Source of the DNA: Clostridia bacterium
Lineage (GTDB): Bacteria; Bacillota; Clostridia; Oscillospirales; CAG-272
DNA: 47,658 nt
Assembly (NCBI GenBank): GCA_017631085.1
Contig: JAGBTY010000051.1
Span: forward strand, 1-47,658
Direction: 5' to 3'
In this document: positions 24,948-32,554 of the stretch, piece by piece
Layout: each line of letters opens with the position of its first letter
Numbering within the stretch: the stretch's first letter is position 1
Notes under the pieces: model-generated
What the model was told of the DNA's origin: nothing
The model's database searches: none
The model's input: the letters and a program-made list of their open reading frames with translations, nothing else
Made by a program: the position numbers and the translations under genes

Positions 24948-25685
24948 TTATTTCGTTATCCTTTTCATAAGCTCCTCGGGGAGCGGCTTGTCCGATATGA
25001 CCTCGTCTATCTCCGCAAGGTCTCCCATATTGTAGAAAAATCTTTTGCCGAATTTTGAGCTGTCGCAAAGAAGTATTCTTTTTTTGCTGCTTTTGAACAT
25101 TGCTCTGCGGATATCGGCTTCTTCGATCGCTACCTCGGTAAGCTGACCGTCATTCGAGAGTCCTCTGCATGAGAAGAAGAGCAGGTCTGCGTTTATACGT
25201 GAGACGAATCGCTCTGCGTGTTCTCCCACGTATGAAAATGAGTGAATAAGCATCTGCCCTCCCGTGCAAAAGGTCTTTATATTGGATTCGGCAAGGGCAA
25301 GTGCGGTCTTCGCACCGCTGGTTATTACGATAATATCCTTGAATTTTTTAAGATAGGGAACGATGTGATAAGCACTTGTTGAGCCGTCAAGCATAATGAC
25401 CATACCGTCTTCAATAAATGTCGATGCCTTCTTTCCCATAAGCGTCTTTACAGAGCTTTGCTCGTTCTCTCGGAAAAAGAATGGTATCTCTCGGTCGGCG
25501 TACCCCTCGTTGATTATTGCGCCACCATATATTTTTGTTATTATACCTTTGTTGTGAAGCTCAGTAAGGTCTCTTCGTATTGTCGGCTCGCTTACGTTCA
25601 GAAGAGTGGATAATTTGGCCACAGTAATATTAGGCTCTCTCCTTAAAGCTTCGAGTATTTTTTCGTGTCTTTCACCTATCATCAT
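24948..25685 (-). CDS. DeoR/GlpR family transcriptional regulator
   Basis: A 245-residue sugar-phosphate-responsive repressor. Residues 5-57 are the DeoR helix-turn-helix (RHEKILEALRREPNITVAKLSTLLNVSEPTIRRDLTELHNKGII) followed by YGGA. The rest is the DeoRC effector domain with DGSTSAYHIVPYL and the C-terminal LLCDSSKFGKR, which bind phosphorylated sugars in this family. It is divergent from a dehydrogenase and a PfkB kinase gene, which it likely controls. Two start codons are adjacent (25685 and 25682); GAGG lies about 8 nt upstream of the first. Confidence 0.92.
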   Translation of the reverse strand: MMIGERHEKILEALRREPNITVAKLSTLLNVSEPTIRRDLTELHNKGIITKIYGGAIINEGYADREIPFFFRENEQSSVKTLMGKKASTFIEDGMVIMLDGSTSAYHIVPYLKKFKDIIVITSGAKTALALAESNIKTFCTGGQMLIHSFSYVGEHAERFVSRINADLLFFSCRGLSNDGQLTEVAIEEADIRRAMFKSSKKRILLCDSSKFGKRFFYNMGDLAEIDEVISDKPLPEELMKRITK

Positions 25686-25705
25686 GGTAGATACCTCGTT
25701 GAATA

Positions 25706-25741
25706 TTTGTGATTATTTAAGTGAGTTTTTGTGATTATTTA
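25706..25741. promoter_or_regulatory. Two direct repeats, 22-bp period (candidate DeoR-type operator)
   Basis: TTTGTGATTATTTA occurs at 25706-25719 and again at 25728-25741. The 22-bp period is about two helical turns, so both copies face the same side of DNA. They lie in the 146-bp divergent region between the regulator and the dehydrogenase genes. Confidence 0.6.
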
Positions 25742-25760
25742 TAAAAAATATCGGCGTATA

Positions 25761-25789
25761 TTGACTTTTTGATAAAATCATGATTTAAT
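25761..25789 (+). promoter_or_regulatory. Promoter of the dehydrogenase-PfkB unit
   Basis: TTGACT at 25761-25766, 17-bp spacer ending in TGA, TTTAAT at 25784-25789. It lies 20 bp after the direct repeats. Confidence 0.65.
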
Positions 25790-25831
25790 TATAACAGAAA
25801 AAAATCAATTTGTCAATAAAGGAGAATAGCC

Positions 25832-27085
25832 ATGAAAACAAAAGCAGTTCGTCTTTACGGAGCATCTGACTTAAGGCTTGAGGAATTCGAGCTTCCCGAA
25901 ATAAACGATAATGAGGTGCTCATACATGTTATTACAGACTCGCTTTGCGCGTCTACATATAAGGCGGTAAAGCAGGGAACGGCTCACAAGAGAGTTCCTC
26001 CGGACGTTGCAGAAAAGCCCATTATTATCGGACATGAAATGTGTGGTGACATAATTAAGGTTGGAAAGAATCTTGAGGGTAAGTGGAACGTAGGTCAGAA
26101 GATAGTTATTCAGCCTGCGCTCAAGCTTGATACGGGATACGACCCCGGATATTCATATCAGTACATTGGCGGAAGCGCTACCTATGCGGTCGTTCCCGAG
26201 ATCGTTCTTGAGAGAAACTGCATGATACCCTTTGAGGGCGACAGCTATTTCAAGGGTTCTCTCGTTGAATCTGTGGGATGCGTTCTCAGAGGATATAAGG
26301 GCTTCTATCATACAGATTACAGCAATTACGTAAGGACCGACGGAGCAAAGAAGCGCGGCAAGCTCGCGATACTCGGAGGCGCAGGTCCTATGGGTATCGG
26401 CGCTGTTGAGCTTGCTCTCGAATACGGAGATATCGCTCAGGTGGTCGTTACTGACCTTGATCAGAAGAGACTTGATTATGCCGCTGCAAAGTCGAGCCCC
26501 GAAAATGCCGCAAAGCATAACTGTGAGCTTATTTATCTTAATACGTCGGGAATGGACGATGTTGTAGAAAAACTTATCGAGATATCGGACGGTGGATTTG
26601 ACGACGTATTCGTAATGGTACCTGTTCCCGCACTCTTCAACATGGCAGAGAAGATATGCCGTGAGGACGGATGCGTAAACTTTTTCGCAGGACCTCCCGT
26701 ACACGATCTTCAAGGCTCTATTAACCTTTACCGCATACACTACGACGGGATCCACGTTGTCGGTACTGCAGGAAGTATTCCCGAAGATACTGTTGAGACT
26801 ATAAAGCTTATAGAAGATAATAAGATAAACCCAGGTGCTATCGTATCTCACATACTCGGTCTCGGTGCGGTCATTGACGGTATTTTCGCAATGGAAAAGC
26901 CGGGCGGAGCAAAGAAGGTATGCTACACGGGACTTGATATTCCCATGGTAGCTCTTGAGGACTTTGAGGAGCTTGGAAAGACAGATCCTCTTTACCGTGA
27001 GCTTGACGTGATAGTTAAGAGAAATGGCGGTCTCTGGTGTCAGGAAGCCGAGGCTTATCTTCTTGAAAACGCTCCCAAAATATAA
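25832..27085 (+). CDS. Zinc-dependent MDR dehydrogenase, L-sorbose-1-phosphate reductase-like
   Basis: A 417-residue medium-chain dehydrogenase. Catalytic-zinc residues are visible: C39 in DSLCASTYK and H68-E69 in IIGHEMCGD; the four-cysteine structural zinc loop is absent. The Rossmann motif reads GGAGPMGIGAVELA near residue 183. The start MKTKAVRLYGASDLRLEEFELPEI and HKRVPPDVAEKPIIIGHE match the SorE (L-sorbose-1-phosphate reductase) group, which reduces a ketose phosphate to a polyol phosphate. Its partner PfkB kinase and the DeoR regulator support a sugar/polyol phosphate route. No PTS or transporter gene is nearby, so the substrate is uncertain. AAAGGAG lies 8 nt upstream. Confidence 0.82.
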   Translation: MKTKAVRLYGASDLRLEEFELPEINDNEVLIHVITDSLCASTYKAVKQGTAHKRVPPDVAEKPIIIGHEMCGDIIKVGKNLEGKWNVGQKIVIQPALKLDTGYDPGYSYQYIGGSATYAVVPEIVLERNCMIPFEGDSYFKGSLVESVGCVLRGYKGFYHTDYSNYVRTDGAKKRGKLAILGGAGPMGIGAVELALEYGDIAQVVVTDLDQKRLDYAAAKSSPENAAKHNCELIYLNTSGMDDVVEKLIEISDGGFDDVFVMVPVPALFNMAEKICREDGCVNFFAGPPVHDLQGSINLYRIHYDGIHVVGTAGSIPEDTVETIKLIEDNKINPGAIVSHILGLGAVIDGIFAMEKPGGAKKVCYTGLDIPMVALEDFEELGKTDPLYRELDVIVKRNGGLWCQEAEAYLLENAPKI

Positions 27086-27100
27086 TACGAGGATACAAAA

Positions 27101-28033
27101 ATGAAGATAATTACTCTCACACTCAGTCCTGCATTTGATATGCACTGCTTTGTCTCGGACTTTGAGCCTTTTCACGAAAACCTTGCCGACATAACGGCGC
27201 TTGAAGCAGGTGGAAAGGGTGTTAACATATCAAGAGCATTGTGTTTTGCGGGAACAGAAAATCTTGCTTTTGTTGTTGTGGGAAGCGAAAACGGAGCGGA
27301 ATTTCTCCGTGCGCTTGATGCTGACGGTATAAAGTATAGATCAATTGCCGTTTCGGGCAGAATAAGAGAGAATATCACTCTCCATACCGATAATGCTCCC
27401 GAGACGAGAATAAGCTTCAGAGGCTTCCGCGCAGACACTAAGCTTCTCGCAAACGTTGAAGCGGAGCTTACTGCCTTGGTCGATAATGATACTGTCCTTA
27501 CCTTTACGGGTAGAGTGCCCGAGGGACTTGATATGGCAGAGGTCAAGGGATTTCTTAATCGCATGAGAGAAAAGGGAGCGCGAATAGTTCTTGATTCACG
27601 TTCATTCTCAAGAAATGATATGATAGAGGTGTCTCCTTGGCTCATAAAGCCTAACGAGGAAGAGATATTCGCATATAGTGGAAGGGAGATATCCGATGCA
27701 GAAAATGCGGCTGTCGCGGCTGAAGAATTGAGAAGCACGGGCATCGAGAATGTCATGATAAGCTTAGGTGGCAAAGGCGCGGTCCTTTCTGCTGACAGCG
27801 GTATCTATTCCGTCAATGCTCCGAAGATTGATGTGCTTTCCACGATCGGCGCGGGTGACAGCTCCATAGCGGGATTTATTTCCGCAAAAGCAAATGGCGC
27901 TTGTGACGGTGAAGCGCTACGTGTTGCAGTTGCTTTCGGAAGTGCCGCGTGTATGAGCGAGGGAACACGTCCGCCCATGAAAGAGGACGTAGACGCGCTG
28001 CTTGATAGTATAAAGGTTACCAAAATGAAATAA
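27101..28033 (+). CDS. PfkB family hexose kinase (1-phosphofructokinase / tagatose-6-phosphate kinase-like)
   Basis: A 310-residue ribokinase-fold sugar kinase. It has the N-terminal MKIITLTLSPAFDMHCFV, the GGKGVNISRAL signature at about residues 37-47, and the C-terminal PfkB motif with STIGAGDSSIAGF, where the GAGD aspartate is the catalytic base. GGKGVN is typical of FruK and LacC, which phosphorylate fructose-1-phosphate or tagatose-6-phosphate at a second position. It lies 15 nt after the dehydrogenase, so the pair probably handles one ketose-phosphate substrate. A strong terminator follows. Confidence 0.88.
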   Translation: MKIITLTLSPAFDMHCFVSDFEPFHENLADITALEAGGKGVNISRALCFAGTENLAFVVVGSENGAEFLRALDADGIKYRSIAVSGRIRENITLHTDNAPETRISFRGFRADTKLLANVEAELTALVDNDTVLTFTGRVPEGLDMAEVKGFLNRMREKGARIVLDSRSFSRNDMIEVSPWLIKPNEEEIFAYSGREISDAENAAVAAEELRSTGIENVMISLGGKGAVLSADSGIYSVNAPKIDVLSTIGAGDSSIAGFISAKANGACDGEALRVAVAFGSAACMSEGTRPPMKEDVDALLDSIKVTKMK

Positions 28034-28034
28034 A

Positions 28035-28077
28035 AAAAGGTGCTGGCTCAAATTTTTTGTTCGAGTCAGCGCCTTTT
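28035..28077. terminator. Bidirectional intrinsic terminator
   Basis: AAAAGGTGCTGGCTC (28035-28049) pairs with GAGTCAGCGCCTTTT (28063-28077) with two G-T pairs; T-rich on both strands. It separates the PfkB gene from the convergent gene. Confidence 0.85.
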
Positions 28078-28080
28078 GTT

Positions 28081-28530
28081 TTAAAGAAATTTTTTCATTC
28101 TCTCGATCGTATCCTCTTCAAAAGCGACTATATCTTTAGCCAGCTTCAGTACCTTTTCGGAGCAAATTGCGTTTTCGTTTTCTCTGATAAGACGAATAAT
28201 TTCCGTAACTCCCATGGTAGCTCCCTCGATCACCATTTGTGCTATGTGCTGTGTTGAGGAATCGTTCATTGTGTTCATTGCTATGCCAATTTTTGCGCCC
28301 ATTTTCGTAAGAATATTTTCTTCCTTGGGGGTGTCTCCCATATCGTATATCATGGTCTCGATGGTTTTAGCGTAGGATTCGTATTCGTTTATCTCGCGGG
28401 TGAGTTCATTTCTAAGCTCTCCCTCGGGTACTTTTGAAAGAATATTGATTATAGAATCTGCTCCCATTTTAACGTTTTTGTAAAGGTCAGCCAAGAAATT
28501 TTCTGTTCCGAGGTCTTTTTTAGCACTCAT
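28081..28530 (-). CDS. Uncharacterised helical protein
   Basis: A 149-residue soluble protein that I do not recognise. It looks almost wholly alpha-helical, with four amphipathic segments: NFLADLYKNVKMGADSIINILSKV, ELRNELTREINEYESYAKTIETMIYDMG, MGAKIGIAMNTMNDSSTQHIAQMVIEGATMGVTEIIRLI and SEKVLKLAKDIVAFEEDTIERMKKF. A four-helix bundle, perhaps ferritin-like, is plausible, but no clear di-iron ExxH set is seen. The ATG at 28530 has AGGAG 7 nt upstream; the longest frame would add 20 residues with no site. No promoter could be assigned. Confidence 0.62.
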   Translation of the reverse strand: MSAKKDLGTENFLADLYKNVKMGADSIINILSKVPEGELRNELTREINEYESYAKTIETMIYDMGDTPKEENILTKMGAKIGIAMNTMNDSSTQHIAQMVIEGATMGVTEIIRLIRENENAICSEKVLKLAKDIVAFEEDTIERMKKFL

Positions 28531-28650
28531 GTTTTTTCTCCTAAATAAGAATTTACAATAAGTGTTTCCTGAAGAACGGAAAATATTCATTTTATTTGAT
28601 TTTTATGTATCTGACCTCAAACGAAATATAAGTAAAAAAACAAATTATTA

Positions 28651-28679
28651 TTGAAAAAAATATTTTTTTATGATAAAAT
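28651..28679 (+). promoter_or_regulatory. Promoter of the DUF4317 gene
   Basis: TTGAAA at 28651-28656, 17-bp spacer ending in TGA, TAAAAT at 28674-28679. Confidence 0.7.
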
Positions 28680-28717
28680 ATTATTTGTGTAAAATAAAAA
28701 ACAAACGGAGAAAAAAC

Positions 28718-29842
28718 ATGATAGATAAGGAAATTGCAGAAATAAGAAGAAGGTTCAGATTTGGCAGAAACAATATAGGACATGTCCACGGTTGCTTTGT
28801 AAATGAAGCAAAGGAGATAATATCCGAGATAGATCAGAGCCTCGGTCTTATGTCCGAGGAGGATGCCGAAAGAATACTTAAGGTAATGAAAAAGCTTCTT
28901 GCGGGTGAGGGTGGCAGAAATCTTCACGACGTGGAATTTTCCACAAAGCAGGTCCTTGAGGGTGAAGAGTACAAGCTACTTGCATCGCTTAGAAGCTCCG
29001 AGCTTAAGGATAGCGAGGCGCTTCATAGTCTTTATTCAAAAATAATCGAGAATTTTGAGTATGACGGAAGCTACATGATACTTCTTGCAAGTGACAGATA
29101 CGATGTATTTGCAAATAATGCCGACGGAACTCAAAGTGATGAGTCGAGCGAGGTGTTTTCTTATTTTGTATGTGCCGTATGCCCAATAAAGATGGGAAAA
29201 TCAAATCTTACCTACTATATACCCGGTAAATGCTTCAGAAGTATCTGCCCCGACAGTCTTGTTACAAATCCCGAGGTAGGCTTTATGTTTCCCGCCTTTG
29301 ATAACAGACAGACCAACATTTACGGAGCGCTTTATTATACGAGAGACCTCTCTGACAGCCACGTAGGGCTTACCGAATCTCTCTTTTCGGTAAATCCCCC
29401 AATGCCCGCAGCCGAGCAAAAGGTCACATTTGGCACGATACTTGAGGAGACTGTTTGTGAGCAGTGTGATATGAAGCTGGTTAAGGCGGTACACGGACAG
29501 ATAAGAGAGATGATGGAAGCGCACAAGGAGGACAAATCGGAAGAGCCTTTGACTATCGGTGTTGAGGATATCAGTGAGATGTTAAGATTTTCGGGTGTAT
29601 CCGACGAAAAGACAACAGCTTTCGAGCAGAAATACGAGGAGGAATTCGGAAAGGATACCGAGATAAATCCGAAGAATATTGCCGATGGAAAGGGAATTCA
29701 GGTAAAGACCTCGGAGGTCACGATAAAGGTAAATGCGGGATGCGGAGGCGTTCTTGAAACGAGAGTTATCGACGGAGAGAAGTATATACTTATCCGTGCC
29801 GACGGAGACGTAGAGGTAAACGGAGTCAACATACATATATAA
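28718..29842 (+). CDS. DUF4317 family protein
   Basis: A 374-residue protein with the layout of DUF4317, a clostridial family of unknown function: MIDKEIAEIRRRFRFGRNNIGHVHGCFVN at the start, LLASLRSSELKDSEALHSLYSKII, MILLASDRYDVFANNADGTQSDESSEVFSYFVCAVCPI, and GFMFPAFDNRQTNIYGALYYTRD. No catalytic motif or membrane segment is visible. The last 60 residues form a beta-rich tail (VKTSEVTIKVNAGCGGVLETRVIDGEKYILIRADGDVEVNG). The start at 28718 has CGGAG 7 nt upstream. It stands alone under its own promoter. Confidence 0.82.
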   Translation: MIDKEIAEIRRRFRFGRNNIGHVHGCFVNEAKEIISEIDQSLGLMSEEDAERILKVMKKLLAGEGGRNLHDVEFSTKQVLEGEEYKLLASLRSSELKDSEALHSLYSKIIENFEYDGSYMILLASDRYDVFANNADGTQSDESSEVFSYFVCAVCPIKMGKSNLTYYIPGKCFRSICPDSLVTNPEVGFMFPAFDNRQTNIYGALYYTRDLSDSHVGLTESLFSVNPPMPAAEQKVTFGTILEETVCEQCDMKLVKAVHGQIREMMEAHKEDKSEEPLTIGVEDISEMLRFSGVSDEKTTAFEQKYEEEFGKDTEINPKNIADGKGIQVKTSEVTIKVNAGCGGVLETRVIDGEKYILIRADGDVEVNGVNIHI

Positions 29843-29910
29843 ACATCAAAAAAACACATAAAAGTCAAAATAAACAACCCCAAAAAGACAAATAAGGACA
29901 CTTTTTGTGA

Positions 29911-29939
29911 TTGACATTTTTTGTATGCTGTGTTAAAAT
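29911..29939 (+). promoter_or_regulatory. Promoter of the ADP-ribosylglycohydrolase-like gene
   Basis: Perfect TTGACA at 29911-29916, 17-bp spacer, TAAAAT at 29934-29939, 25 bp before the start codon. Confidence 0.8.
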
Positions 29940-29963
29940 TAAGAAAAACAAAAGGAGTCAATT

Positions 29964-31763
29964 ATGAATATAGATTTTAGAACCTATAAAGAAAAAGTAA
30001 GAAGCTGTTTCGTTGGAAAGACCATAGGCGGAACACTTGGAATGAATCTTGAGGGAAATCTCGACTATCATCCCGAGGTAAGTTATTATGACCCCGTTCC
30101 TACGGGTATGCTTCCCAATGACGACCTTGATTTTCAGGTCCTCAACCTTGAAGCGATACTCAAGAACGGTCTTCCCATAAACCGCTATCACCTTGGTGAG
30201 CTTTGGTCGCAACACCAGAGCGACTTCTGTCCCGACGAATACCATATTGCAACCTACAATTTTGAATCCAAGATATTCGCACCTCTTTGCGGTGCATACA
30301 GAAATAAATTCTACGCAGGAATGGGCTCTGCTATAAGAAGTGAGCTTTGGGCGTGTCTCGCTCCCTGCAATCCCGACCTTGCGGTAAAGCTCTGCCGTGA
30401 GGACGCTTGTTCCGACCATACCGAAGACGGTATCTACGCCGAGATGTTCCTCGCTGCCGTGGAAAGTGCTGCGTTTGAGATAAGCGACATAAGAGAGCTT
30501 ATGGAAATAGGTATCAAGTATATTCCCGCCGGAAACCGTCTTGGTGCGGCGCTCCGTGATACTGTGGCTTGGTGGGATGAAGCCGGTGATATTTTAACCG
30601 TAAGAGAAAAGATACTTGCAAAGTACAGAGTTGCTAACTGGACAGACGTTACCATAAATCTTTCCTTTATCCTTCTCGCCATGCTCTCCTGCGAGGATAG
30701 CTTTGATAAGGCTATCTGCAATGCTGTATCCTTGGGTTACGATGCAGACTGCACAGGTGCGACGGTTGGCTCATTGTTTGCTATAATCAATCCTCATTCC
30801 ATAGACGAAAAGTGGACGATGCCAATAGGAAATTCCTTGCTTTTGTCTCCCGGAGTAGTTAACGCTCATTCTCCGAGAACGATAGACGATTTTTGTGACC
30901 TTATCATTTCGGTGGCAATGGACGTAAAAGACTACTACAATACGGGTGTTGACTTTGTAGGTATGGATAATATCGTAAGATACGAGCTTCCAAAGGCTTG
31001 GACGGATAACGCAGAGCCTCTTTACTCGTGGAAGGTTGGAGACAGATCGTCTCTTGTCAATATCAAGCCCTTTATGGTAGAGGTCCTCTATTCCGAGGAG
31101 GTTGCTGCAGATCCCGAGAAGAGCAATAAGTATACTGTAAGACTTACAAATCTCGGAGATACAGACTACACGGGTACTCTCGGCATCAGGTTGCCTTTTG
31201 AGTGGAAGGCATCTAAGAATAGCTTCGATATTTCTCTCGGTGCAAAGGCAGTAGCTGAGTATGACCTTGAGATAACCCTTCCTGCCGACAGACAGAGAGG
31301 AACGATCAATATAATGTCACTTGATTTTGACGTAAACGGAGTTTCATTTACATACGATGCGGGTCTTCCCGTGACTATTAAGTGGGAGATAACCGACCTT
31401 GCAACTAATGAAGTAAGCTACAGAGAGGTATCCGCTCCTTTCTTCAAGCTTGACGCGGGAAGTTACAGATGTAGACTTCACCTTTTCTCTCCCTCGCCGA
31501 GAGATATAAAGCTCGTAGCGTCGGGTGACAGAAAGTTTGTTGCGTATCTCAACGGAAAAGAAGAGATGTCCTGCGGTGGAGACAATTACATTCCCGCATT
31601 TCACAGAGGAAAGTACAACACGCGCGTTGTAATGAACGCGGGCGACAATATGCTTGAGCTTGTTGTGGCTGACGGGGATGCCGGCGAGGTATACGTGTCC
31701 TTCGGTCTTCATTACGGTTGCGGCAGATATATTTCTGCTATGGAGTATGTTCCCGAATATTGA
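29964..31763 (+). CDS. ADP-ribosylglycohydrolase-fold protein with C-terminal beta domains
   Basis: A 599-residue cytoplasmic protein with no signal peptide. Residues 8-330 fit the ADP-ribosylglycohydrolase (ARH/DraG) helical fold: GKTIGGTLG near the start, an acidic metal motif with N52, D53, D54 and D56, and a second motif GYDADCTGATVGSLFA with D260 and D262. These residues bind the metal pair in the family. Residues 345-599 are predicted beta-rich and read like two Ig-like or jelly-roll domains (YTVRLTNLGDTDYTGTLGIRLPFEW; KFVAYLNGKEE). That extension is not part of classical ARH enzymes and suggests a carbohydrate-type substrate. AAAGGAG is 6 nt upstream. It is a single-gene unit. Confidence 0.82.
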   Translation: MNIDFRTYKEKVRSCFVGKTIGGTLGMNLEGNLDYHPEVSYYDPVPTGMLPNDDLDFQVLNLEAILKNGLPINRYHLGELWSQHQSDFCPDEYHIATYNFESKIFAPLCGAYRNKFYAGMGSAIRSELWACLAPCNPDLAVKLCREDACSDHTEDGIYAEMFLAAVESAAFEISDIRELMEIGIKYIPAGNRLGAALRDTVAWWDEAGDILTVREKILAKYRVANWTDVTINLSFILLAMLSCEDSFDKAICNAVSLGYDADCTGATVGSLFAIINPHSIDEKWTMPIGNSLLLSPGVVNAHSPRTIDDFCDLIISVAMDVKDYYNTGVDFVGMDNIVRYELPKAWTDNAEPLYSWKVGDRSSLVNIKPFMVEVLYSEEVAADPEKSNKYTVRLTNLGDTDYTGTLGIRLPFEWKASKNSFDISLGAKAVAEYDLEITLPADRQRGTINIMSLDFDVNGVSFTYDAGLPVTIKWEITDLATNEVSYREVSAPFFKLDAGSYRCRLHLFSPSPRDIKLVASGDRKFVAYLNGKEEMSCGGDNYIPAFHRGKYNTRVVMNAGDNMLELVVADGDAGEVYVSFGLHYGCGRYISAMEYVPEY

Positions 31764-31780
31764 TTTTTTGAGAATTTCTC

Positions 31781-31808
31781 TTGACAAGAGAGGAAAAAGT
31801 GATATAAT
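31781..31808 (+). promoter_or_regulatory. Promoter of folT-folC
   Basis: Perfect TTGACA at 31781-31786, 16-bp spacer ending in TGA, perfect TATAAT at 31803-31808. The transcript would begin with a small GAAA-loop hairpin, TCAGC-GAAA-GCTGA, at 31816-31829. Confidence 0.86.
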
Positions 31809-31837
31809 AATACTGTCAGCGAAAGCTGAATAAAATA

Positions 31838-31937
31838 TGAAGAGTAAGAATATCGGCGTGAAGTGCTTGTGGGACGGGGAGTTGCTCATAAGACGAAAAG
31901 CAAAGGCTTGCGGTCGGTGTTCTGCATCCCGCTTCCA
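31838..31937 (+). ncRNA. THF riboswitch (folT motif)
   Basis: The 100-nt leader carries the blocks of the tetrahydrofolate riboswitch in order: GAGTA near the 5' end, GGCGTGAAGTG, GGGACGGGGAG, ACGAAAAGC, GCGGTCGGTG, and the closing GCATCCCGCTTCC whose CTTC pairs with the GAAG at 31839-31842. It lies directly upstream of folT, the usual position of this RNA. Recognition is by recalled consensus; a covariance model search would settle it. Confidence 0.85.
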
Positions 31938-31958
31938 TATAGCATAAGGCATGAAATT

Positions 31959-32011
31959 AAGATCCTTCTTTACCTTTAGCCATATGAGCCACGGGAAAGG
32001 AGGATCTTTTT
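31959..32011 (+). promoter_or_regulatory. Expression platform hairpin of the THF riboswitch
   Basis: AAGATCCT-T-CTTT (31959-31971) pairs with AAAG-G-AGGATCTT (31996-32008), followed by TTT. The right arm contains the AAAGGAGG ribosome binding site of folT, 8 nt before its ATG. The hairpin can therefore hide the binding site and also resembles a short terminator. Confidence 0.75.
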
Positions 32012-32554
32012 ATGTCAAAAAACAGTCAAAATCACCGCCTTTTCAAAAGCGTTGCGACCTTGACTCTTGCAGCAATGCTTACTGCTATGAGCGTAGTTAT
32101 AGGAATTTTTTGCAAAAACTTTTTGAACTTTGGAATGGGGCTTTTCAGAGTGACCTTTGAGAATGTCCCAATAATAATGTCAGGTATAATGCTCGGCCCT
32201 ATATGCGGAGGTGTTGTGGGATGCGCTTCGGATCTTGTAAGCTACTTTTTGTCATCACAGACCTATCCTCCAAATCTGTTGGTTACCCTTGGAGCAACAT
32301 CGGTTGGAGTTATATCTGGACTTGTCAGTAAGTATGTGGTCAAGAAGAAGGGAAATGCGCAGATAATATTTTCTGGGGCTTTGGCGCACCTTGTTGGCTC
32401 TATGATAATAAAGCCGATCGGATTGTTTCAGTTTTACAGCTTTGCGGTGCTATGGAGAATACCTTTATACTTTGTAATAGCGCCACTTGAAATAATGCTT
32501 ATCTGTCTTATGTTTAAAAATAAAACCTTCAGACGCCTTGTGGACAGTCTGTGA
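32012..32554 (+). CDS. folT: Folate ECF transporter substrate-binding protein FolT
   Basis: A 180-residue membrane protein, the S component that binds folate and docks with the shared ECF energy-coupling module (not encoded here). Six hydrophobic segments are seen, with the N-terminal TLTLAAMLTAMSVVIGIFCKNFLNFGMGLFRVTFENVPIIMSGIMLGPICGGVVG pattern of the FolT/ECF-S folate group. The THF riboswitch upstream and folC directly downstream confirm folate as ligand. It ends with a TGA that overlaps the GTG start of folC. Confidence 0.92.
   Translation: MSKNSQNHRLFKSVATLTLAAMLTAMSVVIGIFCKNFLNFGMGLFRVTFENVPIIMSGIMLGPICGGVVGCASDLVSYFLSSQTYPPNLLVTLGATSVGVISGLVSKYVVKKKGNAQIIFSGALAHLVGSMIIKPIGLFQFYSFAVLWRIPLYFVIAPLEIMLICLMFKNKTFRRLVDSL

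Noticed and set aside
26153..27175. 340-codon open frame on the minus strand
   Set aside because: It lies wholly opposite the SorE-like gene and the start of the PfkB gene, has Cys/His/Tyr-rich composition typical of an antisense frame, and no ribosome binding site.
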